Source: Christensenella sp. UBA941 (GTDB lineage: Bacteria; Bacillota; Clostridia; Christensenellales; UBA941). Taken from it: a stretch of 12,900 nucleotides of DNA. The notes beneath the pieces were generated by a model. The model searched no databases. It was given only the letters and a program-made list of their open reading frames with translations, and had not been told where the DNA came from. The position numbers were made by a program, and so were the translations under genes. Below, one piece after another: positions 7,506 through 12,900 of this stretch (position 1 is its first letter; each line of letters begins with the position of its first letter). The stretch spans positions 3,147-16,046 of the forward strand of contig DBDD01000232.1 in NCBI GenBank assembly GCA_002293365.1, written 5' to 3'.

Positions 7506-8004
7506 GGCGTTCCCTTTCTTCCAGTAAACTCGTAGGGCTGGTCAAGCTTATGCCTCTGCCCCAGCTCCATTCAACGACCGAAACGCCGCCACCCATGAAA
7601 ACACGTACCCTTTGTCCGAGCGTTTTTTGCAGCATCATAGCGGCGACGCCTGCCACGCAGACGGCTTCGGACGTAACCGTTTCGCCCTCACCGCGCAAAA
7701 AGAGCCGCGCTTTAAGGGTTTGTCTGTCCAATACTTGTATGAACACGATGTTCGCGCCCTCCGAAAACAGCGCGTGATTGCTAAGCGCACAGCCCAGCGA
7801 CTCGACGTCCACTGCCTCAACGTCGTCAACAACTACCGCGCCGTAAGGGGTTTCCAAGCGCATCGCCGTAACGCCGTAGGGCGTCCCGTTGACCATAAAC
7901 GTATCGTTGATACACAGGGGTGTGGCGTTGTGCTCCACGGGAATCAACACGGGCTCTAGGATCGGATCCTGATAGTGGATGGTCGTCGCGTTTAGAATCT
8001 TCAC
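7495..8004 (-). CDS. Stand-alone DapF C-terminal-half-like protein, probably not an epimerase
   Basis: The 169-residue protein matches only the second half of diaminopimelate epimerase (DapF, normally ~270-280 residues in two pseudo-symmetric halves, one catalytic Cys in each). 'ETPYGAVVVDDVEAVDVESLG' (51-71) parallels DapF's 'GNPHxVxFVDDVDxxDVExLG', 'FSEGANIVFIQVLD' (80-93) parallels 'FPEGTNVNFVxVxD', and 'LRGEGETVTSEAV' (103-115) parallels 'ERGVGETLACGTG'. The second catalytic Cys is therefore Ser112, the GTG phosphate-type loop reads EAV, and the half bearing the first Cys is absent. The start is GTG 8004, fixed by AGGAGG at 8013-8018 with 8 bases between. It overlaps gatC by 11 bases. A structural, binding or regulatory role is possible; I do not know its function. 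Confidence 0.72.
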   Translation of the reverse strand: MKILNATTIHYQDPILEPVLIPVEHNATPLCINDTFMVNGTPYGVTAMRLETPYGAVVVDDVEAVDVESLGCALSNHALFSEGANIVFIQVLDRQTLKARLFLRGEGETVTSEAVCVAGVAAMMLQKTLGQRVRVFMGGGVSVVEWSWGRGISLTSPTSLLEERERHAG

Positions 8005-8060
8005 AGTAATTTCCTCCTATACCATATTAACACATATTTGCTTCACTTTGTAGGGGCGAT

Positions 8061-9392
8061 TTATACCGCGCCTTGCTCCAGCATGGCTTTGGCAACCCGC
8101 CTAAAGCCGGCGATATTCGCTCCGGCCGCCAAATCGCCCTTCATGCCGTAGCGCTCCGCGGCGGCGCAGCTTGAAGCGTAAATATCGTGCATGATTTTTC
8201 GCAGCTTATGGTCGGCTTCCTCAAAGGACCACGCGATACGCGCGCTGTTTTGCGCCATCTCCAGCGCGGATACTGCGACGCCTCCTGCGTTTGCGGCCTT
8301 TCCCGGTGCGAAGGAAACGCCGTTTTCCTGTAAAAGGCGCACGGCGCTAAGCGACGCCGACATATTCGAGCCTTCCGCGACAATTTCGCAGCCGTTTTTT
8401 ATCAGCAGCCGCGCTCCGTCCTCCAACAATTCGTTTTGCGTGGCGCAAGGCAACGCGATTTCGCAAGGGATCGACCAAATGATTTCGTTCTCATGGTATT
8501 GTGCCTTTTTCCGGTATTCCAGATACTCGCGGATACGGCCTCTTCGCTTAAGCTTGATTTCTTTTACCACCTCAAGATCGATACCCTCCGAATCGTGTAT
8601 ATAGCCGTTTGAGTCGCTCATCGCTACGACCTTCGCGCCGAATTGAGCAGCCTTTTCCGCCGCGAAAATGGCGACGTTTCCGCTGCCGGAAATAACGGTG
8701 GTCTTGTTATTAAGATTCGTTCCCAGCGCGCCCAGCATATTCTCCGCCATGTATACCAACCCGTAGCCCGTGGCCTCCGTGCGCGCAAGCGAGCCTCCAT
8801 AGGCGAGCCCTTTGCCGGTAAACGCGCCCTCGTATAGGCCGGTCAAGCGCTTGTACTGGCCATAGAGATATCCAACCTCGCGCCCTCCAACGCCGATATC
8901 GCCGGCGGGAATATCCATATCCGCGCCTATGTGGCGGAACATCTCGCAAATAAAACTTTGGCAAAAGGCCATAATCTCACGATCCGACTTGCCTTTCGGA
9001 TCAAAATCCGCCCCGCCCTTCGCTCCGCCGATGGGCAGGCCCGTAAGCGAATTTTTGAATATCTGTTCAAAGCCCAGGAATTTGACGATGCTCAAATTGA
9101 CGCTTGGATGAAAACGCAGCCCGCCTTTATAGGGACCTATTGCGCTATTGAACTGAACGCGATAGCCGCGGTTGACCTGTACGCGTCCCGCGTCGTCGAT
9201 CCAGGGTACCCTGAACATGAGCTGCCGCTCCGGCTCCACGAGGCGCTCTAGGATTCCGGCGCTTTCATACTCCGGATGTTCGTCCAGGTACGGTTGGAGC
9301 GTAGGGAGTATCTCGGTCAAGGTCTGGTGAAACTCCGGCTCGTTCGGGTTCTTTCTCTTTGCTTGCTCAAGCACTCTGGCGGTATACGACAT
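8061..9392 (-). CDS. gdhA: Glutamate dehydrogenase, hexameric type, probably NADP-dependent
   Basis: The enzyme interconverts 2-oxoglutarate plus ammonia and glutamate. The 443-residue product is the hexameric class. The substrate and catalytic residues fall at the Clostridium symbiosum GDH numbers: Lys89 in 'GPYKGGLRFHP', Lys113 in 'FKNSLTG', Lys125 in 'PIGGAKGGADF', and Asp165 in 'PAGDIGVGG'. The Rossmann loop is 'SGSGNVA' (235-241). The strand-2 end 'MSDSNG' (258-263) resembles NADP-type enzymes ('SDSSG' in E. coli), so assimilation is more likely than breakdown, but cofactor choice is an inference. GGAGGG sits 7 bases before the ATG. It has its own consensus promoter and a structured leader, and the gene downstream starts 56 bases after its stop. 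Confidence 0.96.
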   Translation of the reverse strand: MSYTARVLEQAKRKNPNEPEFHQTLTEILPTLQPYLDEHPEYESAGILERLVEPERQLMFRVPWIDDAGRVQVNRGYRVQFNSAIGPYKGGLRFHPSVNLSIVKFLGFEQIFKNSLTGLPIGGAKGGADFDPKGKSDREIMAFCQSFICEMFRHIGADMDIPAGDIGVGGREVGYLYGQYKRLTGLYEGAFTGKGLAYGGSLARTEATGYGLVYMAENMLGALGTNLNNKTTVISGSGNVAIFAAEKAAQFGAKVVAMSDSNGYIHDSEGIDLEVVKEIKLKRRGRIREYLEYRKKAQYHENEIIWSIPCEIALPCATQNELLEDGARLLIKNGCEIVAEGSNMSASLSAVRLLQENGVSFAPGKAANAGGVAVSALEMAQNSARIAWSFEEADHKLRKIMHDIYASSCAAAERYGMKGDLAAGANIAGFRRVAKAMLEQGAV

Positions 9393-9416
9393 ACTGATTC
9401 CCTCCGAAAATTAAAC

Positions 9417-9480
9417 AACAAAGGCGCTTACCGACGCCCCGGCATATAACCGGAACAACGATAAACGCCTTTGTTTATCG
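9417..9480 (-). promoter_or_regulatory. Structured gdhA leader: alternative hairpins, likely attenuator
   Basis: Read as RNA 5'->3' (9480 downwards), the transcript begins with a perfect 8-bp hairpin: CGAUAAAC (9480-9473), hexaloop AAAGGC (9472-9467), GUUUAUCG (9466-9459). The same bases can instead enter one long hairpin: 9475-9459 pairs with 9433-9417 over 17 consecutive pairs (two G-U). After one U-U mismatch about nine further pairs close an AU-rich loop at 9444-9448, including CCGG with CCGG. The long hairpin is followed by GUUUAAUUUU, a moderate terminator tail, and then the gdhA ribosome binding site. The two folds exclude each other, the design of a transcription attenuator. The hexaloop has A at position 1 and G at position 4, as known for ANTAR targets. 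Only one such hairpin is seen. Confidence 0.65.
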
Positions 9481-9486
9481 ATTGAG

Positions 9487-9515
9487 ATTATAGCACGCGT
9501 ATGTAGCGCTGTCAA
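9487..9515 (-). promoter_or_regulatory. Consensus sigma-70/A promoter for gdhA
   Basis: On the minus strand, TTGACA (9515-9510) and TATAAT (9492-9487) match the consensus perfectly and are separated by exactly 17 bases. Transcription would begin near 9480, at the first base of the leader hairpin. A perfect promoter implies strong initiation, so control is likely to act after initiation, in the structured leader, or through a repressor not seen here. It makes gdhA and probably the dapF-like, gatCAB and methyltransferase genes a separate unit from glnA-hisHF. Confidence 0.88.
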
Positions 9516-9546
9516 ATTATTTTTATTTTCCTACTAAATGCGGCTT

Positions 9547-10359
9547 TTATATAGTTGGGTTTTTCCCCGAATTATTGTCTTTCCAGGGCCGCACGGCTAT
9601 ATTCTTATCCGCAAGATACGCTTTCAACTCCCTAACGGTATAGTTTCTTTCTATGCGCGGCGAATATAGCATGCTGCTTATAATAGCCGCCTGCGCCTGC
9701 GTTTCGCTAAACAGCTCGCTCAGGTGCTCCGGCGCTCCCGCGCCGCCCGAAGCGATGACCGGGATAGAAACGGCGCGCTCCGCAAGCTTCATCAGCTTAA
9801 GATCGTAGCCGGATAATGTGCCATCCCTGTCGATGGAATTTACGCATATCTCGCCCGCGCCTAGCTCTTGCCCGCGCTTGAACCACTCCACAGCGTCCAT
9901 GCCGGTAGCAAGCCGCGCCCCGTCGATATACACCTCGTAGCCGCTATGCGTAAGCCCAGTGTATTTTGCCTGAACGGAGAGCACGACGCACTGGGAGCCG
10001 AAAGCTTTCGCGCCTTCGGTAATAATACCCGGATTCCGGACGGCCATGGAATCGACGCTAATCTTCTCTGCGCCCGCTTTTAGCGCCTCGTACATATCGC
10101 CGAGCGTTTTGATCCCCCCGCCGACGGTAAACGGGATAAACACGCGCCGCGCCACTTTCTTTACGGTTTCGATATCGATTGGCCGTTTTTGGGCGCTTGC
10201 GGTAATGTCATAAAAGATGAGCTCGTCGATTTGAGCGTCGTACATCGCGCCTGCCATCTCCTCGGCGGGGGCGACGAGTATGTTATCCTGGAACTGCACC
10301 GCTTTTGTCACCATGCCGTCAATTATATCAAAGCAGGCGATAAGCCTTTTGGTCAGCAC
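9547..10359 (-). CDS. hisF: HisF-like cyclase subunit with Gln at the catalytic Asp130 position
   Basis: HisF is the TIM-barrel cyclase of imidazole glycerol phosphate synthase, which uses HisH-derived ammonia to make IGP and AICAR. The 270-residue protein aligns without gaps at the start: Asp11 in 'IACFDIIDG', 'FYDITASAQ' (49-57), 'TVGGGI' (78-83), 'INSIDRDGT'-like 'VNSIDRDGT', and 'IASGGAG'. At residue 130, where Thermotoga HisF has the second catalytic Asp, this protein reads Gln ('VVLSVQAKY'). The phosphate loops are intact. It starts at GTG 10359, with GGGGAGG 8 bases upstream, and overlaps the hisH stop by 7 bases. No other histidine gene is nearby. It may be a variant true HisF or a paralogue working with HisH on another substrate; the gene symbol is given on overall similarity. 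Confidence 0.82.
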   Translation of the reverse strand: MLTKRLIACFDIIDGMVTKAVQFQDNILVAPAEEMAGAMYDAQIDELIFYDITASAQKRPIDIETVKKVARRVFIPFTVGGGIKTLGDMYEALKAGAEKISVDSMAVRNPGIITEGAKAFGSQCVVLSVQAKYTGLTHSGYEVYIDGARLATGMDAVEWFKRGQELGAGEICVNSIDRDGTLSGYDLKLMKLAERAVSIPVIASGGAGAPEHLSELFSETQAQAAIISSMLYSPRIERNYTVRELKAYLADKNIAVRPWKDNNSGKNPTI

Positions 10360-10946
10360 GACAAGAACCTCCCCAGTAAATTGAGCCCCGCCTCGCCGCT
10401 TTTTTCTACATGGAATTGAGCAGCGAAGATATTATCCTTTCGCACGGCGGCGGCGAACTCCTCGCCGTAGTCCGCGACGCCCCATATATCGCACATGTCT
10501 TCCGGCAACGCGTAATAGGAATTTACAAAATAGAAATAATCCCTCATCGTGGGATTTATCGGGCTTTCCGACAGGCAAACCTCGTTCCAGCCCATTTGCG
10601 GAACCCGAACTTTGCTTTCGTCAAAGCGGACGACGCGGCCCTTTATCCAGCCAAGACAACGCGTATTTTCTTCTTCGCTATACTCTAATAGAATTTGTAA
10701 CCCCACGCATATGCCGAGAAACAGCGTCTTTTCATTAAGGACCAAATGCTCAAGCGCCTCGATTAGCGCCATATCGCGCAATGACCTCATCGTAGCCCCC
10801 GCGCTGCCGACGCCGGGCAAAATGATATGAGAAGCGCCATGAAGCTCCTCTTCTCGGCGCGCAAGCTCCGCACAATACCCAAGTCGGTTCACGGCGTTAA
10901 GCACGCTCGGCGCGTTCCCGGCTTTATAGTCGATAATCTTGATCAT
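10353..10946 (-). CDS. hisH: HisH-like glutamine amidotransferase subunit
   Basis: HisH is a class-I glutaminase that hydrolyses glutamine and passes ammonia through the HisF barrel. The 197-residue product has Cys80 in 'LGICVGLQ', His179 and Glu181 in 'QFHVEKSG' (Val in place of the usual Pro), the oxyanion-region 'LPGVGS' (43-48), and 'PQMGWN' (116-121), characteristic of HisH. The triad is complete, so glutaminase activity is expected. 'GGAAGGTG'-like purines (GGGAAGGTG) lie a few bases before the ATG. It overlaps hisF by 7 bases, so the two are coupled as in a working heterodimer. It sits 84 bases after the ANTAR gene. It could serve histidine synthesis or, given the HisF change, another amidotransfer reaction. 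Confidence 0.88.
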   Translation of the reverse strand: MIKIIDYKAGNAPSVLNAVNRLGYCAELARREEELHGASHIILPGVGSAGATMRSLRDMALIEALEHLVLNEKTLFLGICVGLQILLEYSEEENTRCLGWIKGRVVRFDESKVRVPQMGWNEVCLSESPINPTMRDYFYFVNSYYALPEDMCDIWGVADYGEEFAAAVRKDNIFAAQFHVEKSGEAGLNLLGRFLSC

Positions 10947-11030
10947 TTCGCACCTTCCCGAACTTTTCCTACGAATGACGTTACGCAGAGGATTGCGACC
11001 CCCTACAAAAAATAATTTATCATCGCGAAC

Positions 11031-11603
11031 CTAGACGCCCTCATACGCTTTGATTATTTTCTCCGCGACGACCCTTCTTGCCAAACGCGAATCCATCGCC
11101 TGCTTTTCAATATAGCGATGCGCATCTTCCTCGCGCATATTCAGATGCGCGATCAAAAGGTATTTTGCCCTGTCGACGACGCGGATGTCCTCGATCTTTT
11201 TTAGGAGCCTGTTGTTCTCGGCCTGCATGCGCGTCAACCTATTGTGCGCCGCATTCGCTATTTTTAGCGACGACCACAAAATCGCCCTGTTGACGGGTTT
11301 GGAAATTGTCAGGACGCCGTCTTCTTCGCAAACGGCGGATACCGCTTCATATAGCGCGCTGTTCACGAGCAAAATAACCTGCGACGCGCCTTTAGCCGCT
11401 ATATAGCGGGAAAGGCCTTCGCCTGTCTCGTCCCTAAGCGGCGCGTTGACCACGACCAAATCGAAATCGCGCTCCGAAAGCAGCCTTCGCGCCTCGCCGC
11501 AAGACTTCAATACGGCAATATCTGAAATAGAAGCCGCTCTCAATACATCCATGATATACTCCGCACCCTTGTTGGAGCTTGAGACGATCAGCGCGCTTTC
11601 CAT
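11031..11603 (-). CDS. ANTAR-domain RNA-binding regulator with degenerate receiver domain
   Basis: The 190-residue protein has an N-terminal receiver-like domain (about 1-115), a coiled-coil linker, and a C-terminal three-helix ANTAR domain (about 126-187, including 'RAKYLLIAHLNMREEDAHRYI'). ANTAR proteins bind paired hexaloop hairpins in leader RNA and prevent transcription termination. The receiver keeps the conserved 'SKP' lysine (102), but the phospho-acceptor position reads Asn53 ('VVVNAPLRD') and the acidic pair near the N-terminus reads Ser ('IVSSSNKG'). Control by phosphorylation is therefore unlikely; a partner protein or ligand is more likely, as for AmiR and NasT. The gene follows glutamine synthetase by 29 bases, a pairing found in clostridia. 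Likely targets are nitrogen genes with structured leaders, gdhA being the candidate in this window. Confidence 0.88.
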   Translation of the reverse strand: MESALIVSSSNKGAEYIMDVLRAASISDIAVLKSCGEARRLLSERDFDLVVVNAPLRDETGEGLSRYIAAKGASQVILLVNSALYEAVSAVCEEDGVLTISKPVNRAILWSSLKIANAAHNRLTRMQAENNRLLKKIEDIRVVDRAKYLLIAHLNMREEDAHRYIEKQAMDSRLARRVVAEKIIKAYEGV

Positions 11604-11632
11604 TCAATCACCGCCTTTCCCACGAAGACCGT

Positions 11633-12751
11633 CTAAAGCACAGCAAAATACCTTTGAACGTAAAACGCGGCTTTATCCTTCGCGGCGGCAAATTCAGCCG
11701 CTTCGGATTTCTTGGAAGCGCTAAACTTAGCGAGTAATTCCTCGCCTAGAACCCTTGCCGCAAAGGCGCTTTTTTCCGCTATAGTCACAGCCTCTTCAAG
11801 CGAACGCGGCAAGGCCGTGAGCTTGCTTACGATTTCTTCGCCTGCGGTATAAAGGTCGGCGTCAACGGCCGGCGGCAGCTTCATGCCGCCCTCTATGCCG
11901 TCCAGCCCCGCGGCAATAATAAGCGAAAACGCTAGATAAGGATTTAGAGACGGATCGGGCGAACGTAACTCCATCCGCGCTCTTTCGCCGAAAGCGGCGG
12001 GGATTCGGATCAGCTGCGAACGATTTTGGTGCGACCACGACACGTATTTGGGCGCTTCAAATTTACCCAGACGATCATATGAGTTTGCAATAGGATTTAA
12101 AAACAAGGTAATCTCGGCGCTTTTCGCCAAAATGCCCGCGATAAAGCTCTCTGCGGCCTGCGAATGCCCCTCTTGCGCGGTTTTGAAAACATTGCGGCTA
12201 TTTTTAGAGAGCGAAAGGTTAACGTGCATGCCGCTTCCGGGCGCGTCTGGAAGCGGCTTTGGCATGAAAGACGCGAACAGGCCGTTGCGAGCGGCGATCG
12301 CCTTGACCATCGATTTAAACGACAGCAGATTATCCGCGCAGGATAGAGCGTCGCTGAACCGGAAGTCGATTTCGTTTTGGCCCGGCCCTTGCTCATGGTG
12401 CGAAGCCTCCGGCTTCAGTCCCATTTCCTCCAATGTCAGGCACATCTCCCGGCGGATGTCCTCGCAACGATCCAGCGGCGCGATGTCGAGGTAACCGCCT
12501 CTATCGAACGGTATGTCCGTGGGCAGTCCGTCCTCATCGGTTTTGAATAGATAGAATTCGCACTCCGCTCCGATCTTCAAGGAATAACCCAACATTTGCG
12601 CACGCAGGACGACCCGTTTTAGCAGTTCACGGCTGTCGTATGCAAACGCGGTACCGTCCGGGTTTTTGATGTCGCAGTAAAACCGCGCGACTCTACCTGG
12701 CCCCGGACGCCAAGGCAAAACCGTCAACGTAGCCGGGTCGGGAAACAGCAA
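11633..12751 (-). CDS. glnA: Glutamine synthetase type I, C-terminal ~370 residues (frameshifted upstream)
   Basis: This frame holds the catalytic domain of glutamine synthetase, which makes glutamine from glutamate, ammonia and ATP. Motifs in order, counted from the TTG at 12751, are 'GAECEFYLF' (61-69), 'HHEQGPGQNEIDF' (118-130), 'GSGMHV' (172-177), 'NPIANSYDRL' (219-228), 'RSQLIRIPA' (244-252) and 'RMELRSPDPSLNPY' (259-272). There is no NLYDLP-type adenylylation Tyr, which points to the unmodified GSI-alpha group. The frame begins mid-domain at 'LLFPDPATL' and TTG 12751 is not a true start. The missing N-terminal part lies just upstream in another frame. With it the enzyme would have the usual ~440 residues. 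The ANTAR gene follows by 29 bases. Confidence 0.92.
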   Translation of the reverse strand: MLFPDPATLTVLPWRPGPGRVARFYCDIKNPDGTAFAYDSRELLKRVVLRAQMLGYSLKIGAECEFYLFKTDEDGLPTDIPFDRGGYLDIAPLDRCEDIRREMCLTLEEMGLKPEASHHEQGPGQNEIDFRFSDALSCADNLLSFKSMVKAIAARNGLFASFMPKPLPDAPGSGMHVNLSLSKNSRNVFKTAQEGHSQAAESFIAGILAKSAEITLFLNPIANSYDRLGKFEAPKYVSWSHQNRSQLIRIPAAFGERARMELRSPDPSLNPYLAFSLIIAAGLDGIEGGMKLPPAVDADLYTAGEEIVSKLTALPRSLEEAVTIAEKSAFAARVLGEELLAKFSASKKSEAAEFAAAKDKAAFYVQRYFAVL

Positions 12752-12900
12752 TAAGATCCGACCTGACGGCGTCGCGAAAGCCGTCTAATCGCGTGTGCGT
12801 CGAAGGAGACGCCGTTTCCAAACGCGCTCGGCAGCTCATCCGCCATAATAGCAATGTTTTTTTGAGCGCCGAATAGGTCGCAAAAGCCCAGCCGTATAAA
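12724..12900 (-). pseudogene. glnA: Glutamine synthetase N-terminal fragment, out of frame, cut by window edge
   Basis: Upstream of the catalytic frame, a different minus-strand frame reads FIRLGFCDLFGAQKNIAI and then GNGVSFDAHAIR, the beta-grasp N-terminal domain of glutamine synthetase, and runs on to a TGA at 12724-12726. Between the two, a third frame reads GFRDAVRSDL for exactly ten codons, the expected linker before 'LLFPDP'. One extra base near 12783 and another at 12752 would explain both shifts. Removing them restores a continuous gene. The window ends before the start codon. This is either a true double mutation or, more likely, base-calling or assembly error close to a contig end. 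Confidence 0.8.

Noticed and set aside
9428..9445. Five-codon reading frame (MPGRR, then TAA) on the minus strand inside the gdhA leader
   Set aside because: It has no ribosome binding site, its start codon sits in the apical loop of the long hairpin, and it carries no run of a regulatory amino acid such as Glu or Gln. Probably chance.
9411..9458. A second ANTAR-type hexaloop hairpin (P2) downstream of the first in the gdhA leader
   Set aside because: I looked for hexaloops with A1 and G4 closed by a stem between the first hairpin and the start codon. The CCGG/CCGG hairpin has a 7-base loop UUAUAUG, and no other candidate closes.
10990..11025. Small hairpin (CGCA / UGCG, loop AUCCUC) on the minus strand between the ANTAR gene and hisH as another ANTAR site
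   Set aside because: The hexaloop has A at position 1 but C, not G, at position 4. The stem is only 4 bp and no terminator follows it.

Overview
The window looks like chromosomal DNA of a Bacillota/Clostridia-type bacterium, probably a contig from an assembly. This is inferred from a trimeric gatCAB operon, a non-adenylylated type-I glutamine synthetase paired with an ANTAR regulator, an ECF vitamin-transporter S component, purine-rich AGGAGG-like ribosome binding sites, and a glutamate dehydrogenase whose catalytic residues fall at the same numbers as in Clostridium symbiosum GDH. Genes are packed tightly, with several short overlaps, and no stretch over 300 bases lacks a gene. I see no tRNA, rRNA, CRISPR array or intact mobile element.

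Left part (1-3352). The first ~59 bases read on the minus strand as the GTP-binding signature loop of FtsZ. They butt directly against an open leucine-rich-repeat frame on the plus strand, which looks like a chimeric join. The LRR gene overlaps tadA (tRNA adenosine deaminase) by 8 bases. tadA converges with, and overlaps by 38 bases, a minus-strand transposase-derived gene whose DDE catalytic residues are degraded. Divergent from that gene, behind a good promoter, lie an ECF transporter S component and a P-loop small-molecule kinase of the uridine-kinase type.

Middle and right part (3389-12900) is entirely minus strand and centres on glutamate and glutamine. In transcription order: glutamine synthetase (frameshifted here and cut by the window edge), an ANTAR RNA-binding regulator with a degenerate receiver domain, hisH and hisF (HisF has Gln at the usual catalytic Asp130 position), then a consensus promoter and a structured leader in front of gdhA. 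After gdhA come a stand-alone protein resembling only the C-terminal half of diaminopimelate epimerase, gatC, gatA, gatB, and a homocysteine S-methyltransferase domain protein. Glutamine synthetase makes glutamine; HisH and GatA each spend it as an ammonia donor; GdhA links ammonia to glutamate.

The most interesting points are: (1) the gdhA leader, where a small 5' hairpin with a hexaloop of the ANTAR type (A at position 1, G at position 4) is mutually exclusive with a long terminator-like hairpin, close to an ANTAR regulator gene; (2) the half-DapF protein with Ser in place of the second catalytic Cys, translationally coupled to gatCAB; (3) HisF with D130 replaced by Q; (4) two compensating-class single-base shifts in glnA; and (5) the FtsZ/LRR junction.
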